DNA of 64,000 bases, from assembly GCF_016859285.1 (NCBI RefSeq), contig NC_053405.1, forward strand, positions 3,082,760-3,146,759. The letters are read 5' to 3'. The number at the start of each line of letters is the position of its first letter. Position 1 is the stretch's first letter. This DNA comes from Xiphias gladius. Lineage: Eukaryota > Chordata > Actinopteri > Istiophoriformes > Xiphiidae. A program made the translations under genes and the position numbers. A model generated the notes under the pieces. That model did not search any database. It had not been told where the DNA came from and saw only the letters and a program-made list of their open reading frames with translations. Below are positions 1-13,300 of this stretch, one piece after another.

Positions 1-753
1 CTCCACCTGCTGATGAAAAGCGTCTGATATAACTGAAAGCACCAGATCTGCCAATAAATCGATACTGTGGAGAGATTTACTTCGTCAAGTGTTGACCTGG
101 GTGTATTTGCAGATAAGTTGTTGCAGTTGCTTCTGTGGAGCTGCTGATGTCTTTAGCTCTGCGTCTTTTTTTTTTTTTTTTTTTTTTCTAGGACAAACAG
201 CACATGGATAATCACTCAAGTTGATTAAGAAAACACACACAACCATCAGCCACCAGTAACAGAGTGAGGAAGGAAGCGAGAAAGGCAGGTAGGGAGATGA
301 TCCTTCGGGGTCAACGACCGACTGTTGTCACTGCCAGGTCTGATTTGTCTCTCCTCCCACTTCCCTCTGTCTAGCTTCTGTTGCTGTTACTATTTTCACA
401 AGAGACAGGAAGTTGCCCTCTCCCAGCCCATCACATCACTTCCTGCCCCTTATCAGGCAGTGGCAGACTGTTTGTCCTGGAGCGGCACCCACCCAAACAG
501 AAGCCTGGACCTATTACCGCCGGCCCGAGAGAGAGAACGACCCTGAAAGTGTGTGATACGCGGAGGCTCGGCGTGAGGATGTTGGGGTCAGGGCAGATCC
601 CCGACGGGGGTGTAACAAGCTCTTTGATGACATCTGGATTTGGTTTCACCTTCGTTTCCCACCTGCTGCGACAGACCGGCCAATGAGCATGCATCACAGG
701 CTGCTGCAAAAGGCCGCGACTGGGTGTTGACGTGTTTGCGGCGAGTCACCCAC
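1..753. other. plcg1 intron 4 (partial)
   Basis: No further coding exon could be supported. It contains a 22-base poly-T run (166-187) and moderately GC-rich sequence around 470-760. Open frames on both strands lack family similarity. Confidence 0.6.
166..187. repeat. poly-T run
   Basis: 22 consecutive T in plcg1 intron 4. Confidence 0.95.
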
Positions 754-801
754 CTGCCCTCGTGGTTCCTGTCCATGACTTCGAACTGTTTCCTCAGCCA
801 C
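754..801 (-). CDS. plcg1: plcg1 coding exon 4 (start of the EF-hand region)
   Basis: A 48-base exon too short to stand out as an open frame. It encodes WLRKQFEVMDRNHEG after completing an Arg codon, matching the WLRKQF..DRN signature that follows the PH domain in PLCG1. Acceptor CTCTGTAG|GTGG; donor GGCAG|GTGGGT. The next expected exon, with the second EF-hand helix, was not found in 1-753 and probably lies outside the window. Confidence 0.88.
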
Positions 802-3800
802 CTACAGAGGGAGGGGTGGAGAAAAACAAGGAGGCCGAAACGGCCATTGTTACTAGAATTAAAGTCAAACTAAAATAAAAATAGAAAACACACGTTTCCT
901 GAGGGAAAATCGATGTGATTGCTTACAGCTGAAGTTTTTTTGCTAAGACAGTGTTTGTTTCTCCAAATGTGACTTCAACAGAGCCGCCAGGTGTCATTTT
1001 CCCCCCATTCTGTGTTTACATGTCAGTTTTCTCCATGAGCAACATCCCCAGTGTTACCGGACATAGAAACGCGGATAACGCCATGATCACGTAGGTTCCT
1101 GTTATGGCCACCAGCTTTAATTATTTCACCTTCTGACAAATCGTGTTTGGCATGGCAGACAGGTGTCAACGCTGCGTTACCCAAGAGCCTAGGCCACCGT
1201 TGCTATGGAGAAGAAGCCAGTCGGATACACCACAGTTCCCATACTGATCCGAAGCTGACCCAGAGCCCAAAAGTAAATTGATTTAAGCTGCGGATACTAA
1301 GATCAGTTTCTGCAAAACCGAAATCTTTGGCTTCCACCAGCTGTCAGCGCTGCATGTAACAGCGTTTTGAGCTCTGTGATTAGATGTTTCTTGAGGAAAT
1401 GTACCTTGGGAACCATTGATAAATATACACAGGCTTGCACTCTTGTCTTTTTACCAAAGAACCTGTTATTTTCTCACACAGTTGTTACTCCTTTGCACAG
1501 ATGATTCAACTGGGAGAATTTCACGCTGATCCAAGCTGTAGAAATGCTCCGACTATGAATCACCTAAATCCGACCATGGGAAAAATGCTGGGCTTTCATC
1601 TCCAGAACCAGGGACGCCCACAAGTAAAACCCCCCCACATCTCCAGCCCTGCGTACGTACAATTCTCCTTGTTGTAGTTCGGATCACAGCGTAGCGTATG
1701 GAGCGCTGCGGTTACGAGCTACTTCTTGATGTTGAGTTTGACAGTCTGGTCATCGGTCATCACCATACGTAGACCCATAAAGGAGAGAGAGCCAACGCCG
1801 TTTGGACAACCTCCTCTCTATAATCCAGACCGCACACAGCACTGAGTGCGTGGTGAAGTAACGTTCAGTCCAGTGGGAATCGGTGGCAACTTTAGGAAGC
1901 TCGACTAACTAGCTGCCACTTTTCATGTGGAATAAAAACTCGACAGCACGATGGGTCGAATGCCGAATGTCGTAAAGGGACATACAGCTTAAATGACCAG
2001 CGGCCGGCACGGCTACTTTATGGGCTATGAAAGAAGGGGAAGGCAATACCTGCCATGGTTTAACACCTTAGACAGTTTCCACAAATCTCTTTTATCCTCA
2101 TTTGATTAAAAAAAAATAAATAAATAAAAATAGCTGCATTAGCAAAGGATTTTCGTACACAAAAGGTGAGGAAGATTAAAATTTCATTTGACTTTGAGGC
2201 AACAAGTTGCAGGTCCATACAGAAAACACTGACATGCTGCAGTTCGATTTAAGGCCTGTCCTTATTTTTAAGGTCCTGTTAAAAAAAAATGTAAAAAAAA
2301 AAACACACAAAAAAAAAACCTTCCGCCGATGAATCCACTCCCCAAACTGTTTACACAACGACCATAAACAGACAAAATTAGCAATTACATTTCGGCCGAC
2401 CGTTTCCAAACATACTGTATACCGCTGGCATTATGTCGAGAACCCAACGACACTCTGTCCTTCTCCTACACACCCTCACAACCGCTCTCTGTTCTCCTGC
2501 TCTCACCACGGAAGCCAAAACCTGCCTCCGCACATTCATCTAGAGTAAATATTTTCATCCCAAAACAAATATTTGTCCTCTCCTCCGACCGGCAACTTCC
2601 TCTCCAGTCCAGGCTGCCGCTTCTTTCAATGCAACCAGACATCAATTAATCACACACACAGAGGGTGTAGGAAGGTGTCAGCTGCTTTATAAACACACAA
2701 ATAAACTTCTCAGTGATGCATGTGATTGTCTTCAATCACTATTTTATCTTTTTCTCTACTGTATTTTATTTCGGATTGGCATTTTCAGCTGGCTGATTTT
2801 ACCCGTCTTATTGTTAATGGCATGTCCATCCATCCACCCAACTTTGATTCAAAAGACACCGTATAAACAAAGGTTATTCTTTTCCTCATCACTGCACGGC
2901 TAGCCACAGATTTCATCCCGTCTCCGTCACAATCTCCAACTTTTTCATCCGAGAGGCCCCAAACTCTTGAGCTCTCGCATGAAATGAGTGAGACTGTCTT
3001 GTCTGTCTGGTGTTGGGACGTTACAAAAACTGCCGGTTCCGACGTCAGAGATGTGTGAAGGCAGGAAGGTTTTAGACGCGTCCCAGATTAAATCCGCACT
3101 CACCTGTCGATCTGCTGTGGTGCCGGCGCTCTCTGAGTGTCAGTCATCAGCCAGTTGAGACCAGTGATCCACATGTTGACCTCTTCTTCACTGAAGGCTG
3201 CAAAGGCACGGAGAAAAATGGAGCAAAATTCATGTTTTGTGGGAGGATTTCTGACTTTGGTGACTCAAATCTATCTTTTTTTTAAAAATGCAATTTGTCT
3301 GGATACATAAAGCGACACACACACTGTCCCAAGTTACACAAGCAAATGTATGTTATCAGAACGATCTGAAAGCTGCCTGAGAAACAGAAATTAAAAAAAA
3401 AAAAACAGAAGGTTTGAGGCTGGAAGGGAAATGAAGTCGAGACGGAGAGACATCATCAGCGTCATAGACCAGAAATCATACGATTAAGTGGAAGTAAAGC
3501 CCAGAAAAGGAGAGATGAAGAGACAAAGAGTAAAAGTCATTATCATTACATTAACTGATCAGATTCTGGTCGAATGAAACAGGGACGTTGTGTGACCTTT
3601 AACCTCTAGTGTTGTGGTAGAGAGGACACAGTTTACAGTACAGTATGTGCACACACTGACCAGCCACACTGAGCGTCCTGAGGCGAAACTCCAGGCCGTA
3701 GAGCACGATGAAGCAGTGGGCAGAGTCCAGTTTACGGGCCTCCTCCGGGTAGCGCTCAAAGTCACGGGAGCCCTTCCCCAGCCGCAGCTCCCGGATCTCT

Positions 3801-6800
3801 CGTATGTCGACTGGAGGAGGGAGGGAGGAAGGAAGGAAGGAAGGAAGGAAGGATAGTGTTGCATGAACACAAATATGCACGTCCATAAATCGCAGCTTGG
3901 CTCGTCGTTCATTTCCCCGCCAAACACACAGAACTCTGCTGCCGGAGAGCTGAACAAACGTACCGCGTGAGAGTCCGGAGGGCCCAAGAACAGACACACT
4001 AACATTTCAGCCGTCGGCGGCAGCGTGCTGCAGCAGCAGCCAAACGCACGGTCGCTTTTTGCGACTTTCCCTCACATTTATTGGTAAAACGAATCCCAAA
4101 ACCTTAAAGCCCAGAAGTCCCGTAAACCTTTGATGCAATAAGTCACTTTAAAAGCTTAAAGAACTGAATTTGAGCCCTGAAAGACCAAAACGAGGCCCTA
4201 AAAATGTTGCCAATTCTCCTCAGTCTGCTCCTGCATTAACGATTAATGGTTCTAATGACTTCATCGTACTAATTTTTATCTCAGGGAACTTGTGTTTACC
4301 GAGGTTGCTTGTCAAGCGGCTCCAGTTTGTGCCTCTCAGTTGGTCGGTTGTCTGAAAAATAAAAACCCAGCGATCCTTGAAATACCCAGAAGGTCTCTCA
4401 TCAACGTTTACCGCCGTTTTAAAGGCGGTAAGATCTCAAGAGACTTCAAAGGCGCTTCTGACCATTTGAATAGAAAAATTATTCTGATCACTGCACGATA
4501 TAAAAAAAAGATTTTTAATCTGTTTCCCAGCCTGTAGCTCTATTTCCCTAAAATGACACGACCTTGCTTGGTCGTTACATTATAAGAAAAATGTATTTCC
4601 AGGAAAACTTCAATATACTAGTAAGTATTTGTTTGTGTTTCTTGTGCCGGGATTCTACGTGCAAACCAAAATTTCAAAAAGAATTGGGAGATGCTAGCTC
4701 TGTTTCTACCTCACGCAAAGGGTCAAACAACATTTCAAAAGGTCTAAATATGCACGTTACTCGCCTAATTTTATCAAATAAACTTTGATTTGAACGTTTA
4801 TTCCCCTAAACTTGCAATTAAGAGAAATCTAAGGCATCAAATTCAGATATTTAGGGAACGGCAAGTTTAAATTTCAGGAGTATGTGTGTAGATTATAAAA
4901 TGATGACGCATTTTAAAGGTTTTGAAGGAATATTTGTCCGATTGATTGGGTTTGTTTACCACCTGAGCACCTGAGCAGTTTTTATCACCAACAAACGCCA
5001 ACGTTTTTGAACTTCCGGAAGAAATTCAGCTGAAATTTTGCTTTTGGCTGAAGCTCTGTAGCCGTATTCACTAAGTGGAAGTTTGCATTCTGCACTTGTA
5101 GAAATCCAAGTCTAAGTATCTCAACAACAGTGAGAGTATATCTGAAATTACAGAAGAGTATTTGATTGTGTGACAGGACTGTATGTCCACACAAATAACA
5201 GTCTTATTTCTACTTGGTGTAAAGGCTTAGATAACATTCACACGGACAGAATCTGCGCTCGTGGCAGGTTCGGTCCACATATGCCACGTCTAGTGAGGAA
5301 CTCACACGCAAATGATCAGCAACTGAAAGCTCGTGTTGCATGAGAAGGGTTAACGGAGCGGTACGACGTACACCCTGGACTCCGCTTTGACACTTGGAGC
5401 AGTCGACACACCCACAAAGAAAACCCCTGCTTATTGACACAGCAGATGTCTTGTGCAAACACACATAAACATGCACTCATGGATGCTCCGGCATTCACAC
5501 ACCAAACACAGACCTAATATAGCACACACGCAGGCGCTTGAACTGAATGTCACTCTTATGAGCCGGGATGCTCTTTTCCAACCCCCACTCCAGCTAAGCG
5601 AAAACAGGACTAGTCGAGAGAATGGAGACGTTCTCGGTCCACCGGGGGCACAGCGGAGGACACAGGAAAGAACAATCCAAGCCTGTTGCTGCCTGTCACT
5701 CGGGCCAGAGCGAGACGTCCTCGGCAGGTTGCATGTAATCCTGAATCAAAGAGAGAAATCTGGTTCTCATCTGAAGCTCCTGCGTGTGGAGATGACACGT
5801 CTGGCATGAGATTAAGCAGTCAAGATCAATACGTTACGGGGAGGAGGATCAATGCTGAAAAGCAGCGGAGGAATCTGAACTGGACCGTCTGAGTTCTCAC
5901 CCACCGATGACCTGCTCTTTTTCAAGGTTTTAAAAGGAAAATTCTGCACATAACTACCTGATTACTTAAAGGACAAGTCTGGTGATAATCTACGTTTTTC
6001 TTACTGTCAACAAATCCAATGAAAAAAACAAAACCAACAATGATTTACTTTAACCAAGTAATGTTTGTGTAATAGTAATGTCCAAAAACTATTAAAAACA
6101 CACTGTTGCACTGGGTGACATGTTCCGTCATTAACATGAATACACTGCTGGAAATAATCACTGGAGCACCAGAGGTAGATTAATCCGTCCCCGAAAATAG
6201 TCCCCAACAAACACACATTATACATCTGTGGTAGGAACCAATGGGCTTGGCCCAGAGAGCCACAGACGGGGTAGGAAAGTCAGAGGAGCATTGAGAGAGA
6301 CGGGCTGACACTTTGTTGGTGTTGGTCTTTTCAATGGGTTTGTTGACAGTAAGAAAATATAAGAATGTATTCTTTAATTCATCTGAACTGGCCCTCACTT
6401 TTGCCACAACATGACGTCAACTGGTAAGCTGCTGTGTTGGCCAATCGAATACGTGCAAGCACACACATTCCTCTGTTACGTGAACGGCATATTTCTACGG
6501 TGTAACTCGCAACTTTCACAATTATAATGACACGTTTCTGGTTTTAAACTCTAATTTTGATACATTTTCTGGAAACTAAAAGTCAGCTGCTGGTATCAAA
6601 CAGTTTCAACCAACATCCAGCCGTGTAAGGGCCTTTGGCTGTGTGAAGTGTTTCACAAGCCACACTGACTCATTTTCCTCTCAAAATAATATTAAATATG
6701 CCCCAAAAACCATGTATTTGTTTTTTTCTCTGGTCTTTCCCTTTATTACTTCCTGCCATTTAGTCTGGATGTTGGAGAATAAGACAAACTGTTTTGCCAA

Positions 6801-6927
6801 ACGTCACACTTCGCCCACCATGAGTCTTTTAACACCCACACACACACACACACACACACTGCCTGTCCCCATCCACAACACATAGACACTGATAGATATG
6901 GGGAGTACAGAAAAGACTGAACACACA

Positions 6928-6958
<31 letters not shown>

Positions 6959-9900
6959 GCTTAGCATGATTCCTCCCACTGTGGCCTTTAATCCTTTAAT
7001 CCTGGGCCAGGCTGTAAACGTGCTTGAGATAAAGACACAGAACTGCTTTGGAGAACAGCCTGATGTAAACTGATTATAACAGAAGAGGAAAGGTGAGGGG
7101 AGATGGCCCGGAGCGCCAACTGGAGAGACATCAGAGTGTACGATACCGTCAACAGCCTCACGCACAGAAAACAGCAGAGAAAACTCACTGTAATGACTCC
7201 ATTGCAGGATGTTACATTAGTGTCTGTTTGATCATCAGATAAGCTGGTAGCCGGACAGTGCTTCTTCTCCTGATCAGCTGAACGAGGGTTCGGTCTGCGC
7301 GGTGCACTGCTGACCTGAAACCACCAGCCGCTGATCATTGCAGTGCATTCCCAGTGAAACAAGCTGTTCCTGGTACAGCCGGTGACATCACTCCCTGCCA
7401 GATGGCACGGAGGGTCTTACAGTAGGTCACAGAAGTGCGAAGGACAAGAGCGGCAGGACGGAAGAAGAGGCAAGAGTTTAGAAAATGGATAAATGGACGG
7501 ACGGACAGATGTGGAAAAGCTGTGAAATAAAGATGCTAATAAATAGCAGAGGGAGCGGCAGAGACCATAAGAGCGGGGTTTCACCAATTGGGATTGACTC
7601 TAAACCTGGATTAGTGTCAACTCCGAAGCATAAAACATCTACACTACTATTTAGACTTTCATTATTGATGAAGTTTAAGCTCACAGGTCCCGAAGTGGCT
7701 GCATATTTGAGCTAAACAGAGTAAAAGGAGCTTGGACCCAATGGAGTTTGGAGAATCTGCACGCAGGTCTTTGAAACTGGATTCAGTTCACTCCAGAAAA
7801 AGGGGGTTGTATTGAAAAGGTCTTAAATTTAACTTGGTGAACACTGCAGAAACCCTGGAGTTTTACGAGCAGCAACTTGCAAAGATTATACGTTTCTGGC
7901 GGCCGTTGTCAAACGAATGCTACAGAGATTTAAGATTTTTGGCTGCACTTTGACTCCTGTTTCAGGCATGGCCAGATTAACCTCCTACGGGGCCCAGGGG
8001 GCCCTACTGAAACCAAACCAAATCAGTAGTCTAGAGCTGAACATATTAGCTGATTAACTGATTAGTCAGGTGTCAGAAAATTCGTTGCCAACAATTTTGA
8101 TAAGCGATTAAACCGCAGTCTTACAATTGTCCTACGACGGAGTGATACCACCGCGCCGGGGGTTTACTTTGTGTTAACGACTTGACAAACAGAAAAAACT
8201 TTACAACAAATGAGCACAACTTAAACTAAATCAGTGAAGGTCTTAAAACTAGTCCCTCTACAAGATCGGGACCAAAAGATGGAGGATGGAGGAGCCGTCA
8301 TAGTTTCAACCGTAAGTTTCTAACAAATTACGTAGACAGACATTATATGGCGTTAACCTGGGGTTGTGGGCCCCTGGGGGTCTGAGGCCCCGGGGCAGTT
8401 GCCCGTTTTAAAATCGGTGGTGATCCAGACTTGGTTTCAGGCAGCCATTTTCCATTTCCTCCCCCCCCTGTAAAAAACCTGAGCCTTCATCCACAGAAAA
8501 AACGACAGCAGGGCTTCAAACGCTTCAAACAACCTACGTGTGCAGGATGTTTAGGTTTTCCTGAACTTTTGCAGTCGTGTGATTAATGATTGTTCTCTCT
8601 CAATAGCAAAACGGCAGAAGTAGAAGTAGTGACGTTTGCCTTGTTATCATAAAACTTCTAATAGAGGACACTGGGGGGGTAAAGTATGACAACAGTCTTT
8701 CTTTAAACTTAACCGAGTGGTTTTAGTTGCCTAGACGTAACCAGGCCTGCACCATATTAGTGGCAGACCTATTACACTTGTGTAATCCATCACAATAAAC
8801 ATCAAGACCACATAAAACCTGCGTGATGGTCCCTTTTAAAGGTCAGACACCGGGTTTAACATGTAGACGGGAGAATTAGTGGAGGTACAGTTGCCAGGAT
8901 TTGCTGATCTAGGGAGATAAAACGGCTGATTTTCAAGGGGAGCTGACGGTGACGCAGGAGTACGAACTGACCTGCGTCACACCGACGTGACGAGGTGAGT
9001 GTTGCCCTTACATAGGTCGAACAAGCGTTAAGGGATTGATATGCACATGGTACAGAAATAAATGGAGGACAAGAGCTGGCTAAGAAGTAAGAAATAGACA
9101 TTCACATTATGAAAAAAACAGTATTGTGGTTTGCAAAATGGTTAGCTGGGTGTGGTGTGTGTGTTTTGTAGTAAATGGCTATAACAGTTAAAAATAAATA
9201 AATCGGGGTATGGTTCTTCCTAGAAAGGAGTTTTTCATATCAATATTCAGACGCAGCAGGTCGTCTTTTCTCGTCAGCATTCATTTCTTTCACAGTGTGG
9301 ACCTTGGTAGCTTTTGAAGAAATACGTACTTCAGGTATTACTGTGATAGTTCCACCTCTGGTTTAAAATGGCTAAATTTTGTTTTACAAAACTAGCGTTT
9401 ATTTCAAATTTCCTTGCCACACGAGTTACGGGTATTTTAAATGTATGTTTTTATGCTGTAAACATTTTAAGCCAAGTTTCACTAAGCTTTCTGTTGAGGC
9501 TTTAAATTAGAGCTGAAACGATTAATTGATTGGCCGATCAAAAGAAAAACAATCCGCAACTATTCTGATGATCAATTAATGTCCAGTTTTTAAGCAGAAA
9601 TATCAGTCCATGCTTCCAGGTCCTTCTTCTTCTGTTGCAGTAAACTGACCTCTTGGTCAAACACAAAGAGCTGCTCTGGAAAATGATTATGTTCATTTGT
9701 CCCTATTTTCCTATGTTTTACAGACCGAACAACTAATCAATCAATCTGGAAAATGATCGGCACATCAATGGAAAATGAAAATAATCGTCAGTTGCAGCCC
9801 TGCTTTAATTTAGTCCTTGTCGTTGCAAACCACCCTGAGTATCTGAGGCAGCTAGCACCTCATTTGTGGTCCATGTCTCTGCTTCCTGCAGAAGATGCTG

Positions 9901-10306
9901 GGCCTTTTGTTTTCAGTCCTTCAATCTGAGACAGGAAGAGAGACACTCCCTGATAACCCCACACTTCCTGCGCCTCGGGGTTTTATGCCACCGCTGTTTG
10001 CGAAGCACTCATCTCAAAGAAAAACACTGATTTCAAGCGTGAGCATGTTTGTAGCAAAACAGATTATAAAGCAAACGGCAGAAAAAAAATGGGAGCAACA
10101 AAAACAAAAGGAAGGAAAAGCAGGGAGATAAGGGGGAGGTGAGCGGAGGAGACCGACTGAAGAGTTCAGTCAGATAAATATGATGGATTTCTGAAAACAA
10201 AAGACCAAAGTATCAGATGAATGACCTTGAAACTCAAAATGAAACTGAAAGAAAAGAGTGAGAAAGTGAAATGGGAGGTCAGAGAATATCCTGGGTGTTA
10301 GGTGAA

Positions 10307-10343
<37 letters not shown>

Positions 10344-13300
10344 GGGCGCAGCTGGAGGAGGAAAATGGAGAGGCAGGGGGAGGAGGAGGGAAAGAAGTGG
10401 GTAGCTGAGAGATAAAGCTGTGGGAGATAAAGTGGAGGAGAGAGCGCTGAGTTCCTGGAATGTACTGCTGCATTTGTTCAGAGGGAGGTTGTTTGTAAAG
10501 GGGTGTTTGTGGGTTATGAAAGTGTGTGTGTGTGTGAACGCAGTGCGTTCGCACCAGCGTGGGATCGTTTAGATTTGCTGCGATTGAGCGTCGTAGGTGT
10601 TTGCTCCGGTTTTTTCATACAGGCTCAGGCTCGCACGCGTTGCCTCTCGGATTAGCGAGGGAGCCATGGCCAGTTATGTGGTTTATGCTATGGAATTATA
10701 ACTGACAAGGCTACCTGAGCAGAAACAACACCCACGAGCGCGCAGTGGTCATTAGTCTCTGAGCTTGCGTTGAGAGGAAAAGGAGGAGGAATGGAAAAGG
10801 AGAGAAACCTCCGGCGGGCCTGAGAGCTCAGCGCGGCGCAACTTACAAAACACGTAAAAACAACAAGAAAATGACGAAAACACCTTCATCAATTTGACAC
10901 GCGGCAAATAGAGAGACACGCTGTTAACACAAAAAACCAACTGAAAATCTGAATACAGAAATGCTGAAAGTTGCCCGAGACAGAGTGGAACTCAGACGCA
11001 AAGCAAAATACGTTACCAGAGGACACTGAAAAGTCAGGGGTGTTGAAAAGATCAGATATTTCTGCACATATTTGCTGTCTGCTTGCTGAAGCATTAGTCT
11101 TTTACTAAATACTCACATTCACAATTCAATAGTACAGCCCGCTATAATCATGGAATTATCTCCTGTCTGCGGTGTATTTAGTTGCGTTTAGGAATCTGGT
11201 GCTTGTGCTTTGTGTATTTGCATGTGTTTTTCTTGAGCGTGTTGAGCTCTCGGGGGCCACAGCAGAGAAGTGAAGGAGAAGAAAAAGTCTTTGTTAACGG
11301 CAAAAAGAATCGCCCTCGGTTTGGTGACGGAAAAACAAAACCTGACAGGCTTTAGTGAAACTATTTCTGTCTCACTCGGGCAGAGCCTTCTCGTGAACAG
11401 TGCGCTAACATAAAGTCTGAGAGTCAGAGTAACACATGGCACACAGAAGGAAACTCTATCATGCCAGTGAATGCCGTAACTTCTTCTCACCGCTAACAGA
11501 CACTGTAACAAATCCTCCCCCAGGCCACAAAATCCAGGGCGCAGACAATAGCCTCCACGCCCCAGACAGGCCGAGCGGTGCTCCGACAGGCCGGCTCGAC
11601 GGCACAACAGCAGCCTGCTGCTCACCACTGCCACTTGACTCCACTCCAGCAGGGCCGCCTCAGCCCACAGTCAGTCAGTCAGTCAGTCAGTCAGGCGGCG
11701 TGTCAGGCAGACAGACAGGAAGCCCGGGGCTGGGCGAGGACTCTGGGACCCATGTGGCAGCAGCATGCACGCTACTCTGCCTGGAGAGTTAACGCCAGGC
11801 CGACGTGGAGGAAGCACAGGTCAGAGCGTAATGATCTGCCCGTCCGCTGAGGACGCCGTGGCAGCGCCTCAGCCGCGAGATTGCTCCGGGATGGGAGGGG
11901 GGGGGCGGCCTGCCGCAGCCCTACGTCACATGCACAGATGCTCATTCTTTCACCCTTGCAGCAAAAACAAAAAAAGCAAAAAACAAAAGCGAGTCCAGCC
12001 GCGGAGAGAGCTTTGGTTTTAGGTGCCGAGGATGTGAGATTTTAAATCTCCCATCTGCCCTGTGAATTATTTCAGTGTTAACGCTGATATGTTGCCTGAG
12101 AATCAGCACCGATAACAAAACAACGCCCTTTTTCTGAGCATGAGGTTGGTGCTTTTCCTTGAAAGTGGCTTCCAACTTAATAGCTCTTTTCCAGAGCTTT
12201 CAACCACACCACGCGGCCTCCATCAGATAATGGAGTTTGCTCGGTTGTCATGGAGACGGCTTAGTTGTCATCATGTGAACTTCAGACACATATACAATAT
12301 ATGAAACCATATACAACCACCTGCTGATTAAGTAACATGACGACAACTAAGCCAAATCCATCCACTGATGAAAACCATGACACATGGTTGAAAGCACTAA
12401 AATAAAAATAAAAACCCAGTAACTGGGCCTTGAGATAGGATTGTTTTGTTTACCTGACTTTGAGAAGGCTAAAACTGTCTCCTGCAAAACTCTTATTTTC
12501 ATTAAAGGAACAAAGCCAAAGCCATCGAACATTAACCGACGTCCAAACATAAGCAGCCGCAAAAGAAATTAGTCCGAATTTTAAAAAAAGGCTAAAATTG
12601 GCAACGTTGCGGTTTAAAGCGCGATGATTAAAGAATAATTAAACAAGACCGTAACTCTGACCGGTCATTCAGAGCCAGCTTTCGCTACTCCAGTGTTCTG
12701 ATCTCGGTGCCTCAGACACATTCTGGTCGGTGCCAACGGGGCATTAATTATCCTTATTTTCTTCCTCTATGAAAGTCAGGGAGCTCAGTCAAAAGCAGGG
12801 ACGTCACAATTGGGTTTCATTGTCCCTGATCCTGACCAGAGTCTTCTCGCTCTGCCTTAAGAAAGAGGAGCGTACCGCAGGCTTTCTTTGGAGGGTTCCT
12901 TTAATATTTTCGTCGTCTATGAATGAAATTCAGGTTCCCGCCCCTCGAGAGCACAGAGGACAAAGAAAATGAGGGGAAACCAGATCCTCCTGCCACATAA
13001 CATTATGTATATATATTTTTCAGATGCTTTCTCCAATATTTGCTTTTTTTCGCCTTAAGAAATAGCGAATAGTTTCACCTCTCGGGCCCTCTAAATATTT
13101 TTTCAAAACAAACAATCTGGGAAGCAGAAGGTCTCCTTGGCTGAACTGCCCACAACCTTTGTCAGGATTAGACGGTAGTGCTTCATTTTAAAGGGTCAGA
13201 AGCCGAAAAAAGGGGCTGGGAACCAGGGCTTTAAAACGAGCAGGCGCAGAGGAAGACACAGTCCCCGTTGCTCCGTTTCTGCATTCGTCAGCATGTTTCT

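Noticed and set aside
1..60. A possible further plcg1 exon (minus-strand QLYQTLFIS resembling a later PLCG1 segment)
   Set aside because: The intervening exon expected between it and exon 4 is absent from 60-753, the phase cannot be checked at the window edge, and the flanking residues do not match.
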